Shown here piece by piece: positions 10,028 through 20,807 of a DNA stretch of 64,000 nt. The DNA is from Adiantum capillus-veneris. Taxonomy: Eukaryota > Streptophyta > Polypodiopsida > Polypodiales > Pteridaceae. The stretch lies in NCBI GenBank assembly GCA_014529385.2, contig CM043967.1:12301001-12365000 (forward strand), in the 5' to 3' direction. The notes below the pieces were generated by a model that ran no database searches, had not been told where the DNA came from, and worked only from the letters and a program-made list of their open reading frames with translations. The position numbers and the translations under genes were made by a program. Each line of letters begins with the position of its first letter. Position 1 is the stretch's first letter.

Positions 10028-11485
10028 GCCGGTTATAGATACCATCAAATTCGTATTAGGCCAGAGGATGTACACAAGACTGCGTTTAGAATGAGATTTG
10101 GTCTATATGGGTTTTTAGTGATGCCATTTCGTCTTACAAATGCTCTCGCTACGTTCAATAGGATGATGGATAGGATTTTCGGTCCACATCAAATGTTTGT
10201 TGGCATATTGCCAACAAATCCATGTTTGAGAGACAAAAGGCACCAGGGTTGTTGCAACCATTGCCTATTCCAGATAAGCCACGGGAAAGTATTGCTGTGG
10301 ATTTTATCTTTAATCTTCTGAGAACATAGTCAAGGAATGATAGTATATGGACCATTATTTGCAGGTTTAGCAAACATGTCAATTTTATTCCTATTAGGAG
10401 AAGATAAAATTTGATCAAATGGCACGATTGTTCATGTACAATGTGTTTTAAGTACCATGATATGCTATAGTCAATTGTGAGTGATCGTGATCCTTGCATG
10501 ACAAAATTGTTTTGGAGAGGTTTGTTTGAAAAACATGGGCACAACGCTTAAATTTTCATCCTCTTTCATCCACAAACTAATGGATGGTCCGAAGAGACCA
10601 ATTCTATTGTTTTAGACGTGCTTAAATAGTATGTGTCAAACAATAAGGGCAAGTGGGACCAATATTTACCTTTGTCTGAGTACGCATACAACAATATCGT
10701 GCATTTGTCAATAGGCAAGGCACCTTTTGAAATTGTTGAGGGTGGCAAAAAGGTTCCTCCCATTTGCATACAAAAGATAATATTTTTGAGGCACATCGAT
10801 GAGTAGAAAATATAGATAGAACGTATAAGAAAATTAAGCTTGCCTTGGAGAAGACTCAGGCGAAGCAAAAAGGGGTTGCTGATTGTCACCGACGTGAACT
10901 CTTGAATTCACATGGTGATTGTGTTGTATTGCAATTTGAAAAGGCAAGATTAAAGAAGATGAAGGGCAAGGAAAGGTTGCTTTTAAAGCTCAGCATGTGC
11001 TACTATTGGCCTTCTCAAGTAATTGACAAGATCAACGATGTTGCATACAGGGTGAAGTTACTCGACAATTGGAAGATTCATAATGCGTTTCATGTGAGTC
11101 TTCTAAGACCTTTTGTAAGAGATGTGTCTGAAGATATGCAAGATGAAGATCAACCTGAAGTTGAGGAACTTGATGAGATCTTGATACATGAGCATGTTTT
11201 GGTACATAAAGAAAGAAAAGTTAAAAGAAAAATTGCAAGACGTCATTTGGTGAAGTTCAAGAACTATCCATCCATGGATGCAAAGTGGATGGAAGAGAGT
11301 GAATTGTTAGAGTCACCAAATCTATTGCAGCTTTACCTTGAAGCTTTTGGTTTACAACCCACGTATTTCCCAATTGAGATCACTTCAGTAGAGCAAAGGT
11401 TACGACACATGCTCAAAAAGGGGGGGGGGGGGGGGGGGGGTAATGATGGAGCTAATTCTCATGTACACATGGATTCAGTGCAATA
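10028..11485 (+). pseudogene. pol: Internally deleted chromovirus pol: RT piece, integrase, chromodomain
   Basis: An RT fragment at about 10035-10205 ([20 protein letters not shown], related to YEFLVMPFGLTNAPATFNR elsewhere) jumps at about 10206 to the integrase zinc-finger end ([11 protein letters not shown]-like), the catalytic core with several stops, and then a clean stretch 10845-11485. That stretch has FEKARLKKMKGKERL, the [11 protein letters not shown] motif and a chromodomain ([20 protein letters not shown]). Gag, protease, most of RT and all RNase H are absent. It is closest to the group 1 elements at 22224-27286 and 51974-56847. The RT/integrase junction sits in a 10-bp inverted repeat (TTTGTTGGCA, TAT, TGCCAACAAA, 10196-10218). 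Confidence 0.75.
11420..11440 (+). repeat. Run of 21 G
   Basis: Twenty-one consecutive G within the 3' coding/untranslated boundary. The related element has only GGAGGGG at the same place (near 56810), so this is a homopolymer expansion and possibly a sequencing-length artefact. Confidence 0.9.
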
Positions 11486-11702
11486 GAAGTGTACATTGCT
11501 TGACAAATGTGAAAGGTACAATGCTCACTTTTATGATAGGTAGAAATGACAAAAGTGTGAAGGTTTCATTAAGTCATTTATGTTTGATAGTCTTTCTTGT
11601 GGATACATGCGATGATAAAAGGGTGCTTATCACACTAAATCATCTTTGGCATGTATAGGCATGCATGCAATCGAGGACATTTGCGATTTCAAGAGGGGGG
11701 TA
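11486..11702 (+). other. 3' untranslated region and polypurine tract
   Basis: Non-coding sequence parallel to 56848-57029 (CGATGATAAAAGGGTG, GCAATCGAGGACATTTGCGA), ending in the polypurine tract AAGAGGGGGG at 11691-11700 next to the 3' LTR. The same tract precedes the LTRs at 57030 and, on the minus strand, 21650 and 19117. Confidence 0.7.
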
Positions 11703-12815
11703 TGTCACGAGACTATGACAAATACTAGCTTTATTTGTTGATTTCCTTCCCTTGATTTTTATTTAATTTTTGGGAGGCTCTTTTGGACATCACAAATGCC
11801 TGGACATTGCATGGCTAGTGTGAAAAGGCCAATGGCCGAGAGCTTCACCCACATGAGTCAAGGCTTGGCAGCCACGAGATGGGTGGGCCGATCGGCAGTG
11901 AAATCTGACTTTTAAAGGAGTGGCTTGGCTTAGTTAAAGTCATTAAGGCCCCTCGGCGAGACTTCGTAAGTTACTGGGTAGTAGGAAATTAAACCAAATG
12001 GGCAAACTAGACTGCTGTCAGCTAGAGAACCTTTTGCAAGACACCTTAGCAAGGGGGGGGCGCCCAAATTGATTTAAGGGGAGAGATTGAGTTGATTGAG
12101 TCATTGTGAATACAATGTGTGTGTGAGTAGTGGGTGCAAGTGATCACAACTTTAATGAAAGCTTGCCTTCTCCTCTGTCTAGCACGATGATTCCACTCTC
12201 GTGTATCTCCCCCCCCCCTTTTGAATACATATTCGTGATGCCCAGCTCAAGGGATTTTCACTTGTTATGTACAAATGTGGGGATTCTATGCTCGATTGCT
12301 GAGGCAAGAGCCTCTTGCACAAGTACCTAGTCAGCTACTCACTGGTTCAAAGCAAATACATTCCCTAACATGTTGTTTTAGAGATAATTTCTCGCGAGAA
12401 ATACCGTCTAAATCAAGGGGCAAGTAACCCTATATGTGCGGGAGCTCAAGGGCTACCCACAAGAGCGATTGGCACGTGAATGGGAGCACAAAACATAGAA
12501 TTTCAGCTTGCTGTATATTTTTTAAAGGTTTAGGGTTTTGGTCAATTTTGATGCCTAAATGTCCCAAGAGCTTCGAGGAAGCTAGGGAATCATCGATCAG
12601 GTGTTTTGGTGCAATTTAGAGGCCAAAAACAAAGAATTCAGCGTGCTGTAATTTCTTGCCAGGTCTATAAAAGTGCTCTAAAGTGCGTGGGAAATGTTTA
12701 CCTAGGTTGTCGATCGTGATGACTTCTATTGCTGTTATGCTACTGAAATTGGGCTAGAGTCGGGAAATTTGAGCCCAATAAAAGTGGGACAGCTTGTAGA
12801 AGATTAGAAGTGCCA
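11703..12815 (+). mobile_element. 3' LTR, group 1, truncated at its 3' end
   Basis: Starts TGTCACGAGACTATGACA directly after the polypurine tract and shows the group 1 order: GGACATTGCATGG, the GGCAAGAGCCTCTTGCAC hairpin near 12303, AATTCAGCGTGCTG and GACAGCTTGTAGAAGATTA. Similarity to complete LTRs ends at about 12815, just before the position of the AATAAAGAAATACC block. It differs clearly from the LTR at 8573-10027, so the two may not be partners from one insertion. Confidence 0.65.
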
Positions 12816-13205
12816 GGGCTGAAAATTAACGGGGATGCAAATCTGGTACTGTAGACTAATAATGCTAGTGGGTTGAGATGCTGATGGAAAACCATGGATA
12901 AACTCACTTATAAGAGGTGCTTTACCTGTAGGTAAATACCTAGGCTTGGTACTAATACAAATGTATGGAAACACTTCCCAGTGCCTACACCTAGTAGGTA
13001 CTGGTTGTGCTCATGTGCAATCGGAGGGTATGGAACTAGTCTAAAGTGCTTGGACATGCACGTTCTGGGTACAGTCTCACAAGGGTGTCGGAACACTTCC
13101 TAGACTGTCTTAAACCGTAGAAATAGGAGTCCACATGCACAGACGGTTAGATGTGCATGTGATAGTGAGTTTGAGGTAGAAGCTCGCAAGCAAGAGCACG
13201 AGGTC
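12816..13205. other. Unassigned stretch before a gag remnant
   Basis: No coding frame or LTR similarity recognised. It may be the 5' region of the gag remnant that follows. Confidence 0.35.
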
Positions 13206-13690
13206 ATGCATGATCTCATCTCTGCTCTAGCATACCAATCCGATACACTCGTTGAGCCGGATTATGAGAGGGTTGCCAAGACCATTGCAAAGGCTACCAA
13301 GGCTACACATAGCATCAATGAACCAATTCCTGAGAACATACACTTCAATAAGTATGATGGTGGTAAGATAGATGCGATTGTTGTTTTTTCTTGGTTACAT
13401 CAATTCAATTTGTATTTTGGTATTGTGAGAAAGTCCATAACCAATAAGGTCTTCTTGGCCTAGATGCATCTTACGAGTGATGCTATCAGGCGGAAGGATG
13501 AGTGAATGGAAAACAAGTCGGACGCTCATAAAGCGGCCATTGAAGCGTCTCGATTGGATATGCCCTCTCAAGCTTAACTGGGAGTTCCGAGAGGATCTTA
13601 AGGCGTGCTTTGTGTTTTCACAATACCTGAAGAGATTGAAAGAGGACTGGGTTGAAAGAGGACTGGGATATATCTTGACATACGTATAGT
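13206..13690 (+). pseudogene. gag: Gypsy-type gag fragment
   Basis: The frame at 13206-13463 reads ENIHFNKYDGGKIDAIVVFS then WLHQFNLYFG, resembling the start of retrotransposon gag capsid (F-x-x-Y-D-G, then W-L-x-x-F-x-x-Y-F). After a stop it continues MHLTSDAI and MENKSDAHKAAIEASRLDMP with further stops. It is related neither in detail nor in length to the other gags here. It is a short, broken remnant; assignment is by pattern only. Confidence 0.45.
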
Positions 13691-14055
13691 GTCGTACGTT
13701 TGTATAGTACGGTTCCATACCATATGGATCCGTATTGTATGCTTTATATATATATAAATGGCCACGCTTATCCAGTGCTTGTTTTGCCCTTGTTCTCAGT
13801 TATTTGAGCACCTTATTCTGAGAGCTTTCTCTGCAACAGATACAAGAAGTCACCTACAGAGCCTTGCATAGGGAGAATACGAACCATATTGTACGTTTTT
13901 GGCTTTACAAAAAAAAACGTACCTAACAATTCAATCCATTCGGTGCTACGTACAAGGCGGACCGAATACACACCATACCTTACGTATCTTTTCACCTTGC
14001 GGCTTTGCCTCAACAAGGTAAACCTATTATGTGTTTTGCTAACCGAGTGCCGTAG
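13691..14055 (+). other. AT-rich stretch with a TATA-like run
   Basis: Contains TATATATATATAAA at 13745-13757 followed by GGCCACGC, and CATACCATATGGATCCGTAT, a partly palindromic stretch. This could be the promoter part of an unrecognised LTR, but no paired copy, PBS or TG...CA border was found. Confidence 0.3.
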
Positions 14056-14300
14056 CTAGGTGGGCAATTTAGAAATTAGATGAGCAAAGGTTAAAAGACT
14101 TTCTCTTTGCATTAGACCACTCTATCAAGTTCGATGTGGAGGCGAGTGATCCAAAGATATTGAATGAAGCTATCTGTATGGCAGAGCTTCAAAAGATGAA
14201 GAACAACTTAAGACGGTAAATGATAATGGTAACTCTTACTCTCTCGATTCCTTCAATGACAAGGAAAAGAACTCTAATATGAATATTAGTACTAAGCCAA
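14056..14300 (+). pseudogene. Possible gag C-terminal remnant
   Basis: One frame reads KDFLFALDHSIKFDVEASDP then KILNEAICMAELQKMKNN, followed by stops. The helical, charged character fits the end of a gag capsid, possibly continuing the fragment at 13206. No zinc knuckle is present. Confidence 0.3.
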
Positions 14301-15440
14301 AGAACTCTCCAAGAGATATATTTCTTGGGACATAGTCTCAACTGAAGGGGTAAAGATGGACCCGACCAAAATTGAGATTATTCGTGATTGGCCTGACTTA
14401 AAAAATGTTCATGAAGTTCGAAGCTTTCTTGGCTTGTGCACTTATTTTCGGTGGTTCATTCGAAATTTGTAGAGATGGCTTCTCCTTTGCATTTACTCAC
14501 TCAGAAAGGGGTTCCTTTCACTTGGGGATTGATAGAGATTACTGCTTTTTAGACTCTCAAAGAAAAGTTGACTACGGGACTAGTGTTGGCCTTGCCAGAC
14601 TTGCAAAACCCATTCGAAATTTATTATGATGCTTGTGGTTGCAGTCTGGGAGCAGTTTTGAGGCAAAAAGGCCATGTCATAGATTATGAGAGCTGGATGT
14701 TTTCACATCCTGAGTTTGTGGCATAGCTATATGAGAAAGAGCTATTGGCAATTATCCATGCTCTTACGTAGTGGTGATAATATCTACTCGGAGCTGATTT
14801 TATCGCCTTTCAGGTTTATGCTACTTCTTCTCGCAGAAGGAGCTTTTGGAAAAGCAGATGCGATGGGCTAACATATTGTCACAGTTCCACTTCCAGATAG
14901 TCCATGTTCAAGAATAGGAGAACTTAGTGGCAGATGCATTGTCTCAAAAGCCCTTTGTTCCGCAATCTATCATCGAAGCTTCGAGGATATGGTAGATCAA
15001 TAAGCCACAGATTCTGACTTTGCAGACATCTTTCACCGGATACAGGGTGGGGAGACAGTTGTAGGCTATTCCATACGGGACGGCTATTTGATTTAGAAAA
15101 CGATGTTGTGTGTTATACAGCCTTTGAGGGAAAAGGTTTTGACAGAGTGCCATTGTCCACCTTTTTCGGGCCACCACGGCATAGATACCACCTTGAAAGG
15201 TTTTGAGCGTTACTTTTACTCGCCAAGGCTCAAAAAGGTTGTGGACGAGTTTGTTAGCAGTTGTTTAGTATGCCAAAAGGTCAAGTTTAATAGGCATAAG
15301 GCACCAGGACTTCTACAGCCTTTACCATACCTTCCCGCCCCTGGGAAAGCATTGCTATGGATTTCATTTTTGATCTTCCCAAGACCCAAAGTGGGCATTT
15401 TCAGTAACTGTCGTCTTTGTGCAAGTACTGCTTTGAAAAA
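14301..15440 (+). pseudogene. pol: Group 2 gypsy pol fragment: end of RT, RNase H, integrase start
   Basis: Pieces in order are the RT thumb (IVSTEGVKMDPTKIE, VHEVRSFLGLCTYFRWFIRN), RNase H (FEIYYDACGCSLGAVL, EKELLAIIHAL, MRWANILSQFHFQIVHVQ), the integrase zinc finger (GHHGIDTTLKGFERYF, CLVCQKVKFNRHKAPG) and the first core residues (WISFLIFPRPK). Many stops and frameshifts make it clearly dead. It is nearest to the element at 36772-42314. It ends abruptly at about 15440 against a fragment of opposite orientation. Confidence 0.75.
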
Positions 15441-15444
15441 GGCT

Positions 15445-17196
15445 AACTACTAGCCACCACTTCAATGGCATGATCTACTCCTCTCAAAGGCGGCAAGCGA
15501 GGATCGTCAGGAAAAACATCCTTGAAATCAATCATGATTTCTTGGATAAGGGTAGATTCGTCAGAATCTCGAAGTTCAACAAAAGAACATGAAACATTTT
15601 TACAAAAAATTCAGTGACAGAGATACCAAGCATCAATGGATCGAACCATGCAGATCGTATACATTGTTTTAAAGTTGACATTAGAAGAATTTGTATTCTT
15701 AAACATTTCGAGAGCGGTAACATTGGTATTACAAACCCATTATTTATAGAAATCTGATTACAAAGCGAAACAAACACACGAGGCATGTCCTGTTTAACTA
15801 AAACAAGAGAGTGACGTACATAGTCTATATATCAACATATAAAACCATGAAATTTCTAGGAAAACATTTGCTCTGTATAGGCACATGATGTGGAAATCCA
15901 GGTTCTCTTTGTATTTAGCTAGCTCGAGCGTCAAGTCAGGAACCATTTGATTCCATACATCTGTATCCTCGCCACGAGCTATCTTTATGCGATACTCATG
16001 GTCACTGTCCCACGGCTACAGGTGCAGTTTCTGTACCAATTTTGCATCCACAAAATTGTGTGAGCTTCCATTATCAAGGAGTACGGTCACGTCGTGACCA
16101 TTGATCTTCCTAAGAAAACGGAGAAGATCGTGCTTATCAAACACTTTGGTGCTAAAAGTACAATTAGTGCATGAACTATGCTCTAAGTGATGGATTCCAA
16201 CTTGAATAGCATCAGAGTTACCTGAGATTTGGTGAATTTGAATTGAAGGGCGTCCCTGCGGCTTTTTGGTCTTCTTCTTGGGGCAGTCTTTAACTTGGTG
16301 GCCCGTCTGGCCACATCCAAAGCAAGCTCCCTTTTTCACTACATCAGCAATGGCAGCATTCTTGGCTTTCTTCTTCTCTTGCAATTTGGACCTTTGCTGG
16401 AATCCGGGCCGCTTCCTCGAAGTGCCCTGCCGGATTGGTGATCAAAACGCCTTTCTTCTCATAATTCGATCCATTTATCAAATGGAACGTTTGGACCTTT
16501 GCCACAACATCCTCGATGTCAGTTGGGGCTTTATCTTTGATCAAGGTGCAATAGTAGTCCTCATGCAGACCCAACAAATACATGTGCACAGTATGCGTGG
16601 AATCCACATTGTAGCAGGTGAGCGCTTCTTTGAAAGACGTTGTCTACTTATTAAAAGAATTTTCATCGAAAGACAACAATTTTGCATAAGCTTTCAAAAT
16701 CATTTGGCGAAATTTTCTTGAATTTCACACAGCAATCAGCCCACGTCGTAGGCTTCTCTTCATATCACGCCACCAGGTAAGCGCCTTATTGCGCAAATAG
16801 AGAGGAATCGTATGAATCCTCCCTTCATCATGCTCTCCATGGAGATCAAAGCACGTAGTCCCTTGATGAAGCCAGCCACTTACGGCCAATTCTGTACACC
16901 ACTCCTCTCGTGAGAAATTGATAGTCTTGTATAAAAGTGTGGCAGTGGGACCACCTTGTGAGCACCCAAAAGCAACAATCTGTGTCCAAAATTGTTGGAG
17001 ATGGGCATCACTCTTTGAAATACGCACAGTCATCGACTGAACCAACATTTGCGTTCTCCTTAGTGGATATATGTTGGTCGAGGATCTGGAAAGTACTCGT
17101 GATCGATGTGTACAGAGCATGCGTGAATGTAATTTGAATGTTACCTGGTGCATCTTCACATTGTGCATCCGAGCTGGAAGAATCCATGGTGAAATC
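15445..17196 (-). pseudogene. gag: Gypsy gag-protease-linker fragment of a third lineage
   Basis: On the minus strand a gag starts near 17196 (MDSSSSDAQCEDAPGNIQ) and shows EEWCTELAVSGWLHQGTTCF, then HTIPLYLRNKALTWW, the capsid core. A CCHC zinc knuckle follows (CFGCGQTGHQVKDC, about 16313-16272), then an aspartic protease start with DNGSSHNFVDAKLVQKL (about 16080-16020; active-site D-S/N-G). The protease-RT linker ends in DFKDVFPDDPRLPPLRGVDH near 15450. Several frameshifts are present. RT is missing at the junction with the plus-strand fragment. The different zinc knuckle and protease motifs set it apart from the other gypsy elements in the window. Confidence 0.75.
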
Positions 17197-17303
17197 TAGT
17201 GGAAAACTGAATTTTCCACTCGAAAACGTGCCTTTTGTACACTTTACCTTCACAAAAAGTTGAACTCTGGGAAGCTATGCGCATTGGTGTGAGCATCCGG
17301 AGG

Positions 17304-17440
17304 CAGGCAGGCGTCACCAAGAAGTGCATTTTTCTTGTTGCCTTCTTTAAATATGTACTACATATATTTATTTATTTTATTTTTACTTGTTTTTCCTTAA
17401 ACCTTGAAAAGGTGCAAGTGGACAGTCACTTCATAGGGCT
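17304..17440 (+). mobile_element. Start of a group 1 LTR, fragment
   Basis: About 135 bp beginning GCGTCACCAAGAAGTGCATTT align with the start of the LTR at 59745 (TGTCACCAGGAGGTGTATTT) through TTATTTTTACTTGTTTTTCC and CTTGAAAAGGTGCAAGTGGA. Similarity stops at about 17435. It is an isolated LTR end. Confidence 0.6.
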
Positions 17441-17663
17441 GCCCATTTTCCCCCTCACTTGGTTTCTCCTGTCCTTCTTGCATTCATAGCTTGCATTCAT
17501 CGCGTGTGCTGTATTTGCACAACCTGCTACGTTCTTGTTTAATTGCGTAGGACTCCTTAGTTTAGCCTTTCACCCTCACCCTTCCTTTTTTCTCCCCCCC
17601 CCCCTTAGCTTGTAGCTTGAAATTGTGGAAGATTTTACTATGGCCGGCTGACCTTTTCAAGTT

Positions 17664-17706
<43 letters not shown>

Positions 17707-18080
17707 ACCTGCTTGCTGCTGGTCTGTGCTTGCATTGGGCACCTGTTGCACTGTCCAACTGCCCTCGCCGCCACCTGTTTGCTGCCCACCAATCCGCTTA
17801 TCACTGTCCACTGCTCGTCACTTGCCCGCCACTATTCAGCACCCCTTGCTGCATACCTGCACCAAAACAACCCCCATTAGCTGTCACGCTGTTGGTCCCC
17901 TGCACAGTCACACATACACACACGCGCATGCATACACATTTTGACACACACACACACACACACATATTCTCTCTCCCCATCATTGACTCGCTGAATCAGC
18001 CCCCCCCTTCCCCCTTTGAGCTGCGTCCCGCTTCCACGCCATGGTCTCCCTCCATTGGGCTACCCATTGACACCTTTCAC
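17441..18080 (+). other. Probable 5' region of the LINE, with CT and CA microsatellites
   Basis: Holds a C run near 17593, (CT) repeats at about 17667-17703 and (CA) repeats at about 17943-17964, with no solid coding frame. A frame is open without an ATG from about 17730 into ORF1, but its residues before 18081 are low-complexity. The exact 5' end of the LINE is not visible. Confidence 0.45.
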
Positions 18081-18576
18081 ATGGCCTCCCCAATGGCTAA
18101 AGCCCATCTCCCTCTCAACATGAAGTTCTCAATCACCAACAAGCGGATATCAACACTTGAGGCTGAAGTGAAGGAGTGGAAGAAAGAGATGGATGCAACC
18201 TTTCTTCAAAAGATGGAGGAATGGAAAGAGGAGAAGAGGAACCTATGCGAATGGATTTCTCGCATCAAAGAGCAAGCGGCTTCACAAGAAGCCACAATCC
18301 AAACTCTCCAAGGTGAACTTCTTGCATTTGTTCGTCTCTTAGAAGGCGGAATTCAGCCATCCATGATGGAAGAATTGAATACCATGAGAGAAGAAATACG
18401 GGTTATCAAGGAAGATGAGGTGAAAAAGTCATGGGCTGCGGACATCTCCGCAACACAAAAGAAAGTAGAGGAGGCCAAAAAATGGATTGAGGTCGCCAAG
18501 AAAGGGAAAGGTAAGGAAGCTCTTTGTACACCCACTCTTATTAACATGACCCTCGAAGAGGAACAAAGGAGGAGGA
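18081..18576 (+). pseudogene. LINE ORF1, N-terminal part (coiled coil)
   Basis: The first in-frame ATG is at 18081 (MASPMAKAHLPLNMKFSITN). About 165 residues follow that are strongly charged and heptad-like (EAEVKEWKKEMD, KEEKRNLCEWISRIKEQ, EELNTMREEIRVIKED), ending TLEEEQRRR. This fits a long coiled coil as in many LINE ORF1 proteins, which bind element RNA as oligomers. No zinc knuckle or RNA-recognition motif was seen in this part. The frame is cut at 18576 by a gypsy LTR and resumes in the same frame at 30759 after one TGA codon. Confidence 0.6.
18572..18576. repeat. Target duplication GAGGA, left copy
   Basis: GAGGA here and at 30754-30758 flanks the LTR pair 18577-19117 / 30301-30753, marking them as ends of a single insertion. 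Confidence 0.85.
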
Positions 18577-19117
18577 TGTAACAGACTTGGACACTCCAAG
18601 TCAAGAATCAACCGCGACAGCACCAAAATGACCACTTCAAAACAAATCACAGATCACAATAGATGTACACTGGCCCGGCGGAGTTCCGTGCCTAGAGATA
18701 TTGGCCCCAAAGATTGGCGCCCCTTTCGGTATTTCTTTTTATATTAATCAAATCAAAGTACAAGAGAGACTAGGGTTTCACTCTCAGACTCTACGTCCAG
18801 ATGCTCTGAAAAGTGAGGCCCTCACCACTAATTTAAAGGTTACAAGGGATGCCCAAAAGCATAGCCCCAAAAGCTTTTAAAATAAAAAGCATCAGTTCTC
18901 TTTCTCTCTTAGAGAGTCTTTTTCTCTTTTCTTTATAAAAAAAAGCAAAATTCGCGTCGCTCATCATTTTCCCAAATTTTTTTTTTTAAATTTTATAAAA
19001 AGCCTCCGCGATTTCCGGTAATTAGGGTTTTGGGCAAAAATTAGGGTTTGCAGGAATTTTAGGGTTTAAGGCAGAAATTAGGGTTTCTGCTGACCGCCAC
19101 GTCATCACTTTGTGACA
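18577..19117 (-). mobile_element. 3' LTR of the group 2 element
   Basis: On the minus strand it runs from TGTCACAAAGTGATGACGTG to the terminus CTGTTACA, 541 bp. It contains the shared block in reverse (AATAAAGAAATACC homologue and GGGGCGCC at about 18702-18741), repeated AGGGTTT words, and a terminal hairpin GACTTGG/CCAAGTC (18584-18602) a few bases before the end. Confidence 0.8.
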
Positions 19118-19639
19118 TACCCCCCTCTTGAAAGCATTGTAATCGACCGCGATTACGCCTGCAAAACCGACAAAAGCCATAAACCGTCTTAGCAGACACT
19201 GACTGTTAGTACCTACGTACTAGGAACACACATCTAGCACATGTACAAAATCGACAGTCACATCACACGACATCACAGGACATCACCAGACATCACAGGA
19301 CATCACATGACATTCAACATGCATTCGGATCTTAGACCATGATTTATCGGCAATGTAGCTAGCAATCACATCTAGGTCCAATCGGGACCTCATCGATGTC
19401 CGATTGACTAACCCCTATTGCAGCCATGTCTATTCGAGATCAATCAGACCAAAATGCTGCAGTCATTTCGTCTATCAGTTCCTGTACTCACAAGAAGTCA
19501 AGAACAAATTAGTATCATAATCAGGAATTCCATTTCATAAAGTCATCCAGCAGAATACTGTCAGCTCTCAGTATCCCTGAAGCTCAAAGAGACATCAGTG
19601 ACTTTAGTATCAAAATCCAGGCATCTGTTGACAAAGGAG
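19118..19639 (-). other. 3' untranslated region with polypurine tract and 10-bp repeats
   Basis: The polypurine tract AAGAGGGGGG lies next to the LTR (minus strand, about 19119-19131). Between about 19258 and 19315 the plus strand reads five to six copies of ACATCACAGG or a variant; the related element at 42250-42290 has only about two, so the repeat expanded here. No coding sequence. Confidence 0.6.
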
Positions 19640-20807
19640 TGGAGTGACTCCCCTCTTGTGCATCCCACTGCACCAGATCTCCGGCCAAGCTGAATTCTGG
19701 GTTCCGTTTGGAGTAGACTATGCTAAACCAAAACATCGAGGTAAAGTTTCACAATCCGAGGAGTATCTGCTAGGTCCTCCTCCTCCATCCACTTCACATC
19801 AACTGTAGGAAAGTTCTTGAACTAAACCAAGAACCGCCTTCGGACTTTACCTTTCTTCGTATCGTTATGTGCCAAAATGTGTTCAGGAACAAGGATCTCC
19901 TCGTTTTCTTCCACTTCGGGTTGCTCATCAGGCTCCCCATCATCAGGCACATCACCCTTAACAGGGTTCAAGAGACTCACATGCAATGCATTATGAATCC
20001 TCCAAGTATCTAGCAGTTTCAATCGGAAGGAGACATCATTTATCTTGTCAGTGATCTGGAAAGGTCCGTAGCATCGCATACTAAGCTTTGGAAAAAGCCT
20101 CTCCTTTCCCTTTTTCTTTCGTAGGCGTGCCTTCTCAAAAGTAAGAGCACCCAATCATCCTCCTTCATTTCAAGACGCGACGATGGCGATCCGTTGCCTT
20201 TTTCTGTCGTTCTTGAGACTCCTGCAAAGTCTCGCGAACCTTGGCAAAAGCCGTATCCAAATCTCGCGAATATTCATCCGCATCAAATATCGAATCTTTC
20301 GTGCTCAGGAAGGATGGAACCTTCGCAGCACTTTCAACAATCTCACATGGCGTCTTCCCTGTCGAAGAGTGTATCGTGTTCTTGTAGGCAAATTCCACCA
20401 AAGGTAAGTTCTTTTCCCATTGAGTCTTCTGATCCAAGATACAAGACTTCAATAAATCTAAAATCACTGAATTGGCAATCTGAAATTGCCCGTCAGTCTG
20501 CAAGTGGAACGATGACGAGAACTGCAACTGCGTGCCAATGTTCTCCCAAATTGCCTTCCAAAACAAACTCATAAATCTGGGGTCTCTGTCGGAGACAATC
20601 GTCTCAGACGTGCCATGTAATCGAAAAATCATCGTGATCATTCTGTGTTCTCGGGAGATCAAAAATGAAATCCATTTCAATATTTTCCCAGGGGTGGGTG
20701 GGTATGGGTAAAGGCTGTAACAATCCCTGTGCCTTATGCCTGTCAAACTTGACCTTCTGGCATACCAAGCAACTGCGCACAAACTCTTCCACAACCTTCT
20801 TGAATCG
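19640..20807 (-). pseudogene. pol: Integrase and chromodomain of the group 2 element
   Basis: On the minus strand the sequence begins in the integrase zinc finger (VRSCLVCQKVKFDRHKA), has the core start ([11 protein letters not shown]), then skips to FRLHGTSETIVSDRDPRF, so part of the core is deleted. The final Glu region reads QTDGQFQIANS, Gln replacing the usual Ser before the Glu position. The C-terminal part has [29 protein letters not shown] and a chromodomain (GKVRRRFLV, stop, FKNFP). Frameshifts and stops throughout. The right edge (20800-20807, TTGAATCG) is a deletion joint with the LTR of the nested element. Confidence 0.75.

Noticed and set aside
13745-13757. TATA run as a host gene promoter
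   Set aside because: No coding sequence with host-gene character follows; the surroundings are gag remnants.
18960-19090. Several TTAGGGTTT words, resembling plant telomere repeat
   Set aside because: Not in tandem, and they lie inside a group 2 LTR that is repeated at 30640-30730; part of the LTR, not a telomeric tract.
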